From an uncultured Tateyamaria sp. (GTDB lineage: Bacteria > Pseudomonadota > Alphaproteobacteria > Rhodobacterales > Rhodobacteraceae), in contig NZ_CANLVZ010000012.1 in the NCBI RefSeq assembly GCF_947494755.1, positions 62,001 through 126,000 on the forward strand: 64,000 nucleotides of DNA, read 5' to 3'. A program made the translations under genes and the position numbers. Below the pieces are notes generated by a model, which was given only the letters and a program-made list of their open reading frames with translations, was not told the origin of the DNA and did not search any database. This document shows positions 43,108 to 51,875 of this stretch, one piece after another; within the stretch, counting starts at the first letter, position 1, and every line of letters starts with the position of its first letter.

Positions 43108-44112
43108 GTGGCCGTCACTCTCAAGGATGTTGCCACGCGCGCCGGGGTGTCACGCTCCGCCGTGTCGCGCTGTTTCACACCCGGGGCCTCAATCAGCGGC
43201 AAGACCCGCGAAAAAGTCGAAAAGGCCGCGACCGAACTGGGCTACAGCCCCAATGCGCTGGCCTCGTCGCTGACCACGGGGCGCACCAAGCTGGTGGGCG
43301 TTGTCTCGAACAACTTCCACAACCCGATCTTCCTCGAGGTGTTCGACCTCGTCACCCGTGAGTTGCAAAAGCGCGGCCTGCGCCCGCTGCTTGTGAACCT
43401 GTCTGACGAAACCGATCCCTCGCAGTCGATGCGGATGCTTCAGCAGTATTCTGTGGATGCGGTAATTGTCGCCTCATCGACTCTGCCCGTCAGCTTTGCC
43501 GAGAGTTTTCATGAGGCGGGCATGCGCGTGGTGCATTCTTTTGGCCGGCTTACCGACGCGCCGCGCATCAACGTGCTGGGGATCGACAACTGCGAGGCGG
43601 GCCGCATCGCGGCGCGCGAGTTGCTGGCCCGCGGCTATCGCCGGGTCGGGTTTCTGGCGGGCCCACTTTCGGCCACCTCGACCCGCGACCGCCACACCGG
43701 TTTCGCCGAAGAATTGGGACGCCACGCAGATGTGTCCCTGTCGGTTTCCTATGCCAAGGCCTACTCTTTTGATGCCGGCCGGGACGAGATGACCCGCCTG
43801 CTCGCCATGGGCCCGGCGGAGGCGTATTTTTGCGGCGATGACGTCCTATCCATCGGGGCGCTGTCGGCGATCCGCGATGCCGGGCTGTCGGTGCCTCAAG
43901 ATGTGGGGATTTTAGGGCTCAACAACATGGAGATGGCCGGATGGGAGCTGATCAACCTCACCACCATCCATAACCCTATCGACGAAATCGTGCGCGCTTC
44001 GGTCGATCTGGTCGAGGCGATGCTGGATGGGGAAGAGACCGCAGCCCAATCTCTGAGCTTTGAGTGTCACGTGGTTGAGCGCGGGACGCTGCGCGCGCGC
44101 TCGGGCGTTTGA
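43108..44112 (+). CDS. LacI family regulator, probable inositol repressor
   Basis: A 334-residue regulator. Helix-turn-helix TLKDVATRAGVSRSAVSRCFTPGASISGKTREKVEKAATELGYSPNALASSLTTGRT (4-60), then an effector domain (VVSNNFHNPIFLEVFDLVTREL, FCGDDVLSIGALSAIRDAGL, NNMEMAGWELINLTTIHNP). Starts with GTG. Encoded in the transporter operon headed by the TGCAACCGGTTGCA palindrome, which also lies at the iolD promoter, so it is the likely regulator of both. The known inositol repressor of several alphaproteobacteria is RpiR-type, so a LacI type here is a difference. Confidence 0.9.
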   Translation: MAVTLKDVATRAGVSRSAVSRCFTPGASISGKTREKVEKAATELGYSPNALASSLTTGRTKLVGVVSNNFHNPIFLEVFDLVTRELQKRGLRPLLVNLSDETDPSQSMRMLQQYSVDAVIVASSTLPVSFAESFHEAGMRVVHSFGRLTDAPRINVLGIDNCEAGRIAARELLARGYRRVGFLAGPLSATSTRDRHTGFAEELGRHADVSLSVSYAKAYSFDAGRDEMTRLLAMGPAEAYFCGDDVLSIGALSAIRDAGLSVPQDVGILGLNNMEMAGWELINLTTIHNPIDEIVRASVDLVEAMLDGEETAAQSLSFECHVVERGTLRARSGV

Positions 44113-44118
44113 TGCCGG

Positions 44119-44877
44119 GTGTCGGCTTTTCGGGAAAACAAGCGCATGCGTTCCGTCCATCGATATCCGATGGTAACAGGCGGCATGTCGATCAAGTCCA
44201 TTGCCCTCGCCCCGCTTTATGTCCCGCAGGCCTTGTGGGTCGCGGCGCGTGCGTCCCGCTTGCCCGAGGCGCCCGGCGCGCGGCAGGGCCGGTGCGGGCA
44301 GGGCGATCCGAGACGTCTGATGGTGCTGGGTGACAGTTCGGCAGCCGGTGTCGGGGCCAGCGATCAACGCCTCGCCCTCGGAGGGCAACTGAGCGCGGTG
44401 TTGGCGCAACATTTCAGCGTGGACTGGCAGGTGGTCGCAAGGTCAGGTGGCACCACAGCCAGCACCCTGCGGCTGCTCGACGGGCTCGCCCCGCGCGGCC
44501 TGGATTTCGTGACCATCGCGCTTGGCGTCAACGACGTCAAAAACGGGGTGCGTCCGCGCGCATGGGCGGATCGCTATGCCCGGCTGCTGAACCTTGTCGA
44601 CGAAAAGTTCGCGCCCGAGCGTGTGTGCGTGTCCGGGGTGCCGCCGATCCGGCATTTCCCAATTCTGCCGTGGCCTCTGAACGACGTGTTGGGCGCGCGC
44701 GCCGAGGCGTTCGATACGCAATTACGCGCGCTGTGTGCGGAGCGGTCGAACGTGCGCCATTTGCCGCTGGATTTCATGCTCCACGCGGCAGAAATGGCAC
44801 CGGACAATTTTCATCCCGGCCCGAAGCTGTATCGGGCATGGGCGGTCGAAATCGCGAATGTACTGCGCGCGCCCTAG
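44119..44877 (+). CDS. SGNH/GDSL-type hydrolase
   Basis: An SGNH-family esterase/lipase-like protein. Block I MVLGDSSAAGVGASDQ (nucleophile Ser), block III ALGVNDVKNG and the catalytic Asp/His block DNFHPGPKLY are visible. Substrate unknown. The start is uncertain: GTG 44119 is listed, but ATG 44146, 44170 or 44185 would also fit, the last with AGGCGG upstream. It follows the LacI gene by 6 nt and converges on the next gene with a 4-nt overlap. Confidence 0.85.
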   Translation: MSAFRENKRMRSVHRYPMVTGGMSIKSIALAPLYVPQALWVAARASRLPEAPGARQGRCGQGDPRRLMVLGDSSAAGVGASDQRLALGGQLSAVLAQHFSVDWQVVARSGGTTASTLRLLDGLAPRGLDFVTIALGVNDVKNGVRPRAWADRYARLLNLVDEKFAPERVCVSGVPPIRHFPILPWPLNDVLGARAEAFDTQLRALCAERSNVRHLPLDFMLHAAEMAPDNFHPGPKLYRAWAVEIANVLRAP

Positions 44878-46028
44878 CGGAACATCGGCGGCCTTGCATC
44901 CAGCCAGGCACCGTCCTGCTTGCCCGACTCCGCCACCGCAAACACCGCCGCCATTGAGCGTAATCCGTCCTCAGCGCGGGGGTAGAGATTGGCGGCCGGG
45001 TCCATCAACCGCCCCTCTTTGCGCGCGCTGATCGCTTCGGCCAGATCCGTGTAGATGTTGGCAAAGGCCAGCGGCATCCCCTCGGCATGACCGATGGTGA
45101 CGCGGCTGGTGCGGTCGGCCTCGGGCGACAGGTTCGCTTCGCCCCGTTCGATCACCTGCAGGCGTTCGTTCAGCGGCATGTAATACAGCTGGTTGGGCTG
45201 TTCCTGTGACCAGCGCAGCCCCCCGGTCTCGCCAAAGACCTGAATGCCAAGCCCGTGTTGCCGCCCGATGGCGACGGAGGAGGTCCACAGCCGCCCGACT
45301 GCGCCCCCGTCCATGCGGAAATTGACCATGGCGTCATCTTCGAGCGTGCGCACGTCGATGCAGGATACGGTATCGGCGGACAGTTTTTCGACCTCCTGTC
45401 CCGTCACGAAGGACGCCATGTGCAGCGCGTGTATGCCACAATCGGCAAATTGCGCCGACACGCCCGCCTGCGCCGGATCGTAGCGCCAGCGCACGCGCGG
45501 ATTGTCCGCATCGGTGGCATCTGCATGGTGACCGTGCGCAAATTCAGCAACCACAAGGCGCACCTTGCCGATATCGCCCCGCGCGACCATCGCCCGCATG
45601 TGGCGCACGAGGGAGTACCCGGAATAGCCGTAGTTCACGGCGCAGATGTTCCCGGTTTTCTTGGCGATCTCGACGATCTCCTGTCCTTCCTCGACCGTCA
45701 TGGTCATCGGCTTTTCACACAGCACGTGAAAGCCTTTTTCGAGGAAGGCTTTGGTGATCTCGAAATGGGTCGCGTTGGGGGTCGCGACAGTCACCAGATC
45801 GACGCGGTCGTCGCGTTTCACCTCACCCTCAAGCATGTCCTGCCATGACCCATAAGCGCGATCCCCAAGTCCAAGCCGTTGGCCATAGGCGCGCCCTTCA
45901 TCCGGGCGGTGATCCAGCGCACCGGCGGAAAATTCGAACAACCCGTCTAGGCCAGCGCCAAGGCGGTGGGCCGGTCCGATCTGGCTGCCTTCACCGCCGC
46001 CGATCATGCCCCATTGCAGCTTTGCCAT
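44874..46028 (-). CDS. Gfo/Idh/MocA family oxidoreductase (inositol locus, first)
   Basis: A 384-residue dehydrogenase. GMIGGGEGSQIGPAHR (7-22), CEKPMTMTVEEG (about 106), and AQFADCGIHALHMASFVTG (catalytic His region near 195). Paralogue of the gene at 18.35 kb. One nt after the IolE-like gene, last in the operon starting at 48049. Likely oxidises an inositol isomer or derivative. Confidence 0.9.
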   Translation of the reverse strand: MAKLQWGMIGGGEGSQIGPAHRLGAGLDGLFEFSAGALDHRPDEGRAYGQRLGLGDRAYGSWQDMLEGEVKRDDRVDLVTVATPNATHFEITKAFLEKGFHVLCEKPMTMTVEEGQEIVEIAKKTGNICAVNYGYSGYSLVRHMRAMVARGDIGKVRLVVAEFAHGHHADATDADNPRVRWRYDPAQAGVSAQFADCGIHALHMASFVTGQEVEKLSADTVSCIDVRTLEDDAMVNFRMDGGAVGRLWTSSVAIGRQHGLGIQVFGETGGLRWSQEQPNQLYYMPLNERLQVIERGEANLSPEADRTSRVTIGHAEGMPLAFANIYTDLAEAISARKEGRLMDPAANLYPRAEDGLRSMAAVFAVAESGKQDGAWLDARPPMFR

Positions 46029-46029
46029 G

Positions 46030-46926
46030 TTATGCCCCCTCAAATCCGATGGATTGCAGATAGGCGCGGTTCAGTTTCGCGTCGTCAACCGGTGAAGTGT
46101 CGCCCGCCGGGTCGCAATCCTGCTCGACCGTGCACCAGCCCTCGAACCCATGGTCGAGCAGCACCTGACGCACGGCAGGGAAATCAACATCGCCGTCGCC
46201 GAGGTTGCAGAAAATTCCGTCCGCGCAGGCCTCGTAAAAGTCGGTCCGATTGGCCACGACCTGCGCTTTGACCGACGGGTCGATGTCCTTGAAATGCATG
46301 TAACTGATGCGGCTCATATGGCGCTTCATGAAGGCGACAGGATCGAACCCGGCATAGGAATGATGGCCGGTGTCAAAGCAGATTTTCAGGATGCTTTCGT
46401 CCACCTCGTCCAACAGACGCTCCAGTTCCGGCTCAAAGTCCATAAATCCGGCGGCATGTGCGTGAATGCCCACGGTCAGCCCGTACTCTTCGGCGCCCAT
46501 GCACGCGATGGTGCCAATGCGGTCGCGAAAGGCGGTCCACTCGGCGGCGTCCATCTGTTCAGCCTCCGAGGCGCGGCCTGCCGTGGGCGCGCGGCGCGGC
46601 GAGATGCTGTCGATCAGCACCAGATGCTGCGCGCCATGGGCCTTCAGCGCCTTGCACGTGCGCACGCTGGCATCCATCACCTCGTCCCATTTGGCCGCAT
46701 CGTGGAACGGGCGAAAGACCACGCCGCCGACCAGTTCCTGCCCGTATTCCTCAAGCGCGTCCCCCAGAACGGCCGGGTCTTCGGGCATGAACCCGATGGG
46801 GCCGAGTTCGATGCCGGTATAACCCGCATCCGCGTTTTCCTGCAGCACCTTGCGCCAGCTCGGATTGCGCGGATCGTCTGCAAATTCCACGCCCCAGGAA
46901 CAGGGGGCATTGCCGATCTTGATCAT
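46030..46926 (-). CDS. IolE-like inosose dehydratase family TIM-barrel protein
   Basis: A 298-residue protein beginning MIKIGNAPCSWGVEFADDPRNPSW. The family's barrel motifs are visible: GYTGIELGPIGFMPED, VGIHAHAAGFMDFEPELERLLDEV, LKICFDTGHHSYAGFDP, YMHFKDIDP and CTVEQDCDP (metal ligands Glu/Asp/His). Known IolE dehydrates scyllo-inosose to the diketone that IolD hydrolyses, matching the divergent iolD. Substrate assignment by context. Confidence 0.85.
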   Translation of the reverse strand: MIKIGNAPCSWGVEFADDPRNPSWRKVLQENADAGYTGIELGPIGFMPEDPAVLGDALEEYGQELVGGVVFRPFHDAAKWDEVMDASVRTCKALKAHGAQHLVLIDSISPRRAPTAGRASEAEQMDAAEWTAFRDRIGTIACMGAEEYGLTVGIHAHAAGFMDFEPELERLLDEVDESILKICFDTGHHSYAGFDPVAFMKRHMSRISYMHFKDIDPSVKAQVVANRTDFYEACADGIFCNLGDGDVDFPAVRQVLLDHGFEGWCTVEQDCDPAGDTSPVDDAKLNRAYLQSIGFEGA

Positions 46927-46945
46927 GTCGATATGCCTTATCTTT

Positions 46946-48049
46946 CTAGAAATCTGCGACGGACACCCACGCGCCCGCGCTTGACGAGGCGAGGGCAGCG
47001 GCGACCACCTGATTGACGGCCAACCCTTCCTCGAACGTGGGCCAGACGGGGGTACCGGAATGGATAGCCGTCAGGAAATCCTTGGCCTCGATGATGATCT
47101 GATCCTGATAGCCTGTGCCGTGCCCCGGCCCCTGACAGAAGGGCAGGTAGTCGGGGTGCGCGGGCCCGGTCAGGATCTTGCGAAAGCCGCGTTCGGCCTC
47201 GGGCATGTCGGTGGTGTAGAGCCACAGCGCGTTCTGATCCTCCCCATCAAAGCGGATCGCGCCATGGGTGCCGTAGATGTCATAGGCGTACCCCATCTTG
47301 CGCCCGGTCGCGACGCGGCTGATGAACATACTGCCGCATACACCGGACGCGAATTCCAGTTGAAGGTGGGCTTGGTCATCGTTTGTCACCGCGACGCCAC
47401 CGCGTGTCGCATGCACGGTCTCGACCACCGCGTGCAGCCGCGCGATCGGGCCCATCAGGGCATGCGCGCAGTTGATCGGATGCGGTGCCAGATCGCCCAT
47501 GCAGCCATTGGCATCCCCGCTTGTGCGCCACGAGGCCGGGGCGTCGGGGTCGGCCAGAAAATCCTCGGTCATTTCACCGCGAAAGGAGGTGACGGTGCCG
47601 ATGCGCCCCTCGGCGAGCAGTTGGCGGGCGAATTGCGTGGCCGGCGTGCGCACGTAGTTGAACCCGATCATGTTGGCGACACCGGCCCTTGCGGCGGCAG
47701 TGACCATCTCGCGCGCCGCCTCCGGGGTCTCCGCCAGCGGTTTTTCGCAGAACACCGGCTTGCCAAGTCCAAAGGCGGCCAGCGCGATGTCGCGGTGCGT
47801 ATCCTGGGGGGAGGCGATGATCACCGCCTCAACCTTGGGGTCATTCACCAGCATGCGCCAGTCGTCGGTGCCGCGTGCAAACCCGTAAGCGTCGCGATAG
47901 CGTTCGGCAGCGGCAGCACTGGTTGCGCACACCATTTCAAGACGCGGGCGCAGGGCCGTGTCAAACAGGGTCGCGACAACGCTGTAAGCCGCCGCGTGAG
48001 CCTTGCCCATATAGCCGCCCCCGACGATCCCAATCCCGATTTCGGGCAT
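46946..48049 (-). CDS. Gfo/Idh/MocA family oxidoreductase (inositol locus, second)
   Basis: A 367-residue dehydrogenase. GIVGGGYMGKAHAAAY (7-22), CEKPLAETPEAA (about 100), and GCMGDLAPHPINCAHALMGP (catalytic region near 185). First gene of the minus-strand operon with iolE-like and another oxidoreductase; the operator at 48074-48089 lies 25 nt upstream. ATG 48049 has AAGGATCG upstream. Confidence 0.9.
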   Translation of the reverse strand: MPEIGIGIVGGGYMGKAHAAAYSVVATLFDTALRPRLEMVCATSAAAAERYRDAYGFARGTDDWRMLVNDPKVEAVIIASPQDTHRDIALAAFGLGKPVFCEKPLAETPEAAREMVTAAARAGVANMIGFNYVRTPATQFARQLLAEGRIGTVTSFRGEMTEDFLADPDAPASWRTSGDANGCMGDLAPHPINCAHALMGPIARLHAVVETVHATRGGVAVTNDDQAHLQLEFASGVCGSMFISRVATGRKMGYAYDIYGTHGAIRFDGEDQNALWLYTTDMPEAERGFRKILTGPAHPDYLPFCQGPGHGTGYQDQIIIEAKDFLTAIHSGTPVWPTFEEGLAVNQVVAAALASSSAGAWVSVADF

Positions 48050-48073
48050 CCGCGATCCTTCCTGAAAAAGTAT

Positions 48074-48089
48074 TTGCAACCGGTTGCAA
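48074..48089. promoter_or_regulatory. Palindromic operator between divergent inositol operons
   Basis: Perfect 16-bp palindrome TTGCAACCGGTTGCAA, sharing its 14-bp core with 39872-39885. It lies 25 nt from the oxidoreductase start and 81 nt from iolD, so it can control both directions. Probable LacI-type regulator site. Confidence 0.8.
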
Positions 48090-48169
48090 GGTTGGTATCG
48101 TCATTGCAACGCAGCGGTCAATACAGAATCGTCGTCACAGGATATCGCGCGGTCAGGGGAGGATTGGCA

Positions 48170-50038
48170 ATGGCTGGCACCGACACCGTGCGCCTGACAA
48201 CAGCGCAGGCAATCATCCGCTATCTGGACGCGCAATTTATCGAGATTGACGGGGTGGAATGGCGCTTGTGTGGCGGTGGTTTCGGCATCTTTGGCCATGG
48301 CAATGTGACCTGTCTGGGCGAGGCGCTTTATGATCACCGCGACACGCTGCCTTTGTATCGCGGGCAGAACGAGCAGGGTATGGGGTTCGCGGCAGCGGGT
48401 TACGCCAAACAGTGGCTGCGCCAGCGGTTCATGTTCTGCACCGCCTCTGCCGGGCCGGGCACTGCGAATCTGTTGACGACTGCGGCGCTGGCCCATGCCA
48501 ACCGGTTGCCGATGCTGATGCTGTGCGGCGATACGTTCCTGACCCGACTGCCTGATCCGGTGCTGCAACAGCTTGAGCACTTTGGCGATCCGACCTTTGG
48601 GGTGAATGACGCCTTCAAGCCCGTCAGCCGCTATTGGGATCGGATCACGCATCCTGCGCAGATCATTCAGTCCCTGCCCAATGCGCTTGCGACCATGCTC
48701 GACCCCGCCGATTGCGGGCCCGCCTTTCTGGGGCTGCCGCAGGATGTGCAGGGCTGGGCCTACGACTATCCGACCGCGATGTTCGAGCGCAAAGTGCATC
48801 GCATCCGTCGACAGACGCCGGACGCCCATGAGGTCGCTGAGGCGGCGGAGGCATTGCGCGCCGCCAAGCGGCCCATGATCATCGCGGGCGGCGGGGTGCA
48901 GTATTCAGGTGCGGTTGCCGAGCTGACCGCGTTCGCCGAAGCGTATGACATCCCCGTGGTCGAAACCATCGCGGGCCGCGCCAACCTCCTCGATACCCAT
49001 CCGCTCAATATCGGGCCCATCGGGGTCACGGGCTCGGACAGTGCCAACGCGATTGCCGAGAAGGCAGACGTGATCCTGTCGGTGGGCTGTCGCTTGCAGG
49101 ATTTCACCACCGGGTCGTGGACGGCCTTTGCGCAGGAGTCGCAGATCATCGGGTTGAACGCGGGGCGGCACGATGCGGGCAAGCATCGCTCGCTGCCCGT
49201 GGTGGGGGACGCCAAGCTGGGGCTGACCGCCTTGGGTGAGGCGATGGGAGACTACGGCGCGCCGGCAGAGTGGACCCAATTCGCCAAAGACGAACGGGCC
49301 AAATGGGCGACCTATGTGGCCGACAATGTCACGCCCGGCAACCGCCCCAACTCCTATGCCCAGGCCATCGGCGCGGTGAACGCGGCCTGCGATCCGCGCG
49401 ACCGGATTGTCGCTGCGGCAGGGGGTCTGCCCGCCGAGGTCACGGCCAACTGGCGCACCCTTGATATTGGCACGGTGGACGTCGAATTCGGCTTCTCCTG
49501 CATGGGGTACGAGATCGCGGGCGCGTGGGGCGCGCGCATCGCCCAATCCGAGCGTGAGCCGGAGGCGGACACGATCACCTTCTGCGGCGATGGCTCCTAT
49601 CTGCTGATGAACTCGGACATCTATTCCTCGGTCCTGACGCGCAAGAAACTGATCGTGCTCGTGCTCGACAACGGTGGCTTTGCGGTCATCAACAAGTTGC
49701 AGAACAACACCGGCAACGAGAGTTTCAACAACCTGTTGAGCGATGCGCCCACCATTCCCGAGGCCTTCGCAGTCGATTTCGAGGCGCATGCGGCGGCCAT
49801 GGGGGCCACAGCCGAAACCGTCGAGAACGCGACCGATCTTGGTGCCGCCTTCCAGCGCGCCAAGGCCAGCGACAAGACCTACGTGATCTGCATGAAGGTC
49901 GACGCGTTCGAGGGTTGGACGACCGAGGGCCACACGTGGTGGGAGGTCGGCACACCCCATGTCACCGACAACCCCAAAGTCGCCGCCGCCCACATCGATC
50001 AGGAAGCGACCCGATCCAAACAACGCAAGGGGGTCTGA
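48170..50038 (+). CDS. iolD: 3D-(3,5/4)-trihydroxycyclohexane-1,2-dione acylhydrolase
   Basis: A 622-residue thiamine-diphosphate enzyme that opens the inositol ring to 5-deoxyglucuronate. N-terminal ThDP activation Glu is in YRGQNEQGMGFAAAGYAK (near residue 70). The C-terminal ThDP/Mg motif is GDGSYLLMNSDIYSSVLTRKKLIVLVLDNGGFAVINKLQ (near 465-505). ATG 48170 with GGGGAGGA upstream; the long open frame before it is antisense to the oxidoreductase gene. First gene of iolD-phyH-like-iolC-iolB-iolJ-iolG. Confidence 0.95.
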   Translation: MAGTDTVRLTTAQAIIRYLDAQFIEIDGVEWRLCGGGFGIFGHGNVTCLGEALYDHRDTLPLYRGQNEQGMGFAAAGYAKQWLRQRFMFCTASAGPGTANLLTTAALAHANRLPMLMLCGDTFLTRLPDPVLQQLEHFGDPTFGVNDAFKPVSRYWDRITHPAQIIQSLPNALATMLDPADCGPAFLGLPQDVQGWAYDYPTAMFERKVHRIRRQTPDAHEVAEAAEALRAAKRPMIIAGGGVQYSGAVAELTAFAEAYDIPVVETIAGRANLLDTHPLNIGPIGVTGSDSANAIAEKADVILSVGCRLQDFTTGSWTAFAQESQIIGLNAGRHDAGKHRSLPVVGDAKLGLTALGEAMGDYGAPAEWTQFAKDERAKWATYVADNVTPGNRPNSYAQAIGAVNAACDPRDRIVAAAGGLPAEVTANWRTLDIGTVDVEFGFSCMGYEIAGAWGARIAQSEREPEADTITFCGDGSYLLMNSDIYSSVLTRKKLIVLVLDNGGFAVINKLQNNTGNESFNNLLSDAPTIPEAFAVDFEAHAAAMGATAETVENATDLGAAFQRAKASDKTYVICMKVDAFEGWTTEGHTWWEVGTPHVTDNPKVAAAHIDQEATRSKQRKGV

Positions 50039-50041
50039 GCG

Positions 50042-50887
50042 ATGCGCAGCTTTGCCGCTGACGAAATCGATCCCGACACCATTTGCGCCGAACTGATGGA
50101 CGGCCCCGGGGCGGTGCGGATCACCGGGCTGTTCAACGCCGACCAGATCGCCGAGGCCCGCCGCATCATCATGGCCCACTCGGATCGCGAGAGCGAAAAG
50201 GTCACGCATTTTCAGGGGGCTGCGGTCGACGATGGCCGGGCCAACCTACAACGCCGGGTCTGGAACCTGCTGGCCAAGGGGGATGTATTCTCCGACATGG
50301 CGACCCATCCGGCGATCATGGATATTCTGCGCAAATGGCTCGGGTCCGAGTTCATCATGGGCTCGATCGCCGCCAACCGCATCCTGCCCGGCGGGCCGGG
50401 GCAGGAGCCGCATATCGACTTCCCTTATTGGGACTTTCATGCGCCCGAAACGCATCCGATGGGGCTGAACGCCAGCTTCCCGATGAACGCGCAGGTGACC
50501 ATCGCGCTCGACCCGTTCACCGAGGCCAGCGGCGCGACCGCCTATCTGCCGGGCAGCCAGAAAGACATGCGCTATCCCAAGCCCGCCGATCACGCTGCGT
50601 TCTACGAAAACTGTGCGCGCATGACGGGTGAACCGGGCGATGTGGTGGTATTCTTCGGCGCGGCCTGGCACTGCGCCATGCCAAACCACGCAGATCACGA
50701 CCGCAATGCGGTGCTGATCAACTACATCCCGAAATTCGTCAAACCTCTCGAGGATATGCCGGGGGCCCTGCCGCAGGCGTTTCTGGATGCGGCCAGCCCA
50801 CAAATGCGCCAGCTGCTGGGGTTTGACTACAAATACCCCGAAATCCTCGATCAGGCCGATGCGGTCAACGCGGAAGGGATCAGATGA
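50042..50887 (+). CDS. Phytanoyl-CoA dioxygenase (PhyH) family Fe(II)/2-oxoglutarate oxygenase-like protein
   Basis: A 281-residue cupin-fold protein. The iron-binding facial triad is visible as H-x-D in EPHIDFPYWDFH (near residue 130) and a distal His in GAAWHCAMPNH (near 225), with GSQKDMRYP and GDVVVFFG typical of PhyH relatives. It lies 3 nt after iolD and overlaps iolC by 4 nt, so it is translated with the inositol enzymes. No canonical inositol step needs such an oxygenase; it may hydroxylate or demethylate an inositol derivative to feed the pathway. Confidence 0.85.
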   Translation: MRSFAADEIDPDTICAELMDGPGAVRITGLFNADQIAEARRIIMAHSDRESEKVTHFQGAAVDDGRANLQRRVWNLLAKGDVFSDMATHPAIMDILRKWLGSEFIMGSIAANRILPGGPGQEPHIDFPYWDFHAPETHPMGLNASFPMNAQVTIALDPFTEASGATAYLPGSQKDMRYPKPADHAAFYENCARMTGEPGDVVVFFGAAWHCAMPNHADHDRNAVLINYIPKFVKPLEDMPGALPQAFLDAASPQMRQLLGFDYKYPEILDQADAVNAEGIR

Positions 50888-51864
50888 GCGCGCTTCTGGA
50901 TGGTATCAGGGCCAATGACTTTGTCATCGTGGGCCGCGCGGGCATCGATTTTTTCACGGATGTGGGCGTGCGCGCGGAGGATGCTGAGTCCGTGACCGTG
51001 GACCTTGGCGGCTCGGCGGCCAATATCGGCGCAGGCATCTGCAAACTGGGTGGAAAGGCCGCGTTGGTCACATCCGTTTCGGATGACTCGGTGGGCAGCT
51101 ACTGCATCAACCGCCTTGGGCACTACGGTGTCGACACCACCCATGTGCGCCGGGTCGGGGGCGAGTTCCGCAACTCGCTGGCGTTCTATGAAAGCGTGCT
51201 CGACGGACACCGCAACGTGATCTACCGCAACGGCGCGGCGGATTTTCAGATGGAGGTCGCAGACGTCGAGGTTGTGGATTACAGCGGCTACGGCGCGTTG
51301 ATCACCGCAGGCACCGTATTCGCTGCCGAGCCGTCGCGCACCGCCACCTTCCGCGCCTTTGAACTGGCCAAGGCCGCAGGATTGCCCATCATCTTTGACG
51401 TCGATTACCGCCCCTATAGCTGGCCGTCGCCACAGGTCGCCGCCGATGTGCTGAGCCGCGCGGCGGAGGCCTCGGACATGATCGTCGGCAACGATGAGGA
51501 ATTCGGCTTTATGGCAGGCGGCATGGACAGAGGGCAGGCCAAGGCCCGCGCCCTATCCCAAAGCGGGGCGGAAATCGTCATCTACAAGCGCGGCGAAAAT
51601 GGCGCCGTCACCTATGCAGACGGGCAAGAGATCGCAACCGGCATCTACCCCGTCACGGCTGTCAAACCCAACGGCGCAGGCGATGCGTTCATGGCCGGGC
51701 TGATGACGGGCCTTGCCGATGGCCATGACCTCAGGGGCGCGATCCTGCGCGGCTCGGCCTGTGCGTCGATCACCGTGTCCCAACCCGGGTGCGCGCCCGC
51801 GATGCCGACCCCCGACCTGCTCGACGATTTTCTGACCAACCATCCCGGTCCCACTCAACCTTAA
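50884..51864 (+). CDS. iolC: 5-dehydro-2-deoxygluconokinase
   Basis: A 326-residue PfkB-family kinase. GGSAANIGAGICKLGG (40-55, sugar site) and VKPNGAGDAFMAGLM (about 257-271, catalytic Asp and anion hole). Phosphorylates 2-deoxy-5-keto-gluconate in inositol breakdown. Unlike the fused IolC-DUF2090 of some alphaproteobacteria, it is free-standing and paired with a separate IolJ. ATGA overlap with the oxygenase gene. Confidence 0.93.
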   Translation: MSALLDGIRANDFVIVGRAGIDFFTDVGVRAEDAESVTVDLGGSAANIGAGICKLGGKAALVTSVSDDSVGSYCINRLGHYGVDTTHVRRVGGEFRNSLAFYESVLDGHRNVIYRNGAADFQMEVADVEVVDYSGYGALITAGTVFAAEPSRTATFRAFELAKAAGLPIIFDVDYRPYSWPSPQVAADVLSRAAEASDMIVGNDEEFGFMAGGMDRGQAKARALSQSGAEIVIYKRGENGAVTYADGQEIATGIYPVTAVKPNGAGDAFMAGLMTGLADGHDLRGAILRGSACASITVSQPGCAPAMPTPDLLDDFLTNHPGPTQP

Positions 51865-51875
51865 GGAGGCCGCAG

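Noticed and set aside
47060-48169. N-terminal extension of the iolD open frame by 370 codons
   Set aside because: Opposite the oxidoreductase gene at 46946-48049 and unlike IolD; the real start at 48170 has a good ribosome-binding site.
48496-48512. AACCGGTT core inside iolD, similar to the inositol operator
   Set aside because: Lacks the outer TGC/GCA arms and encodes conserved Asn-Arg-Leu residues; probably coding coincidence.
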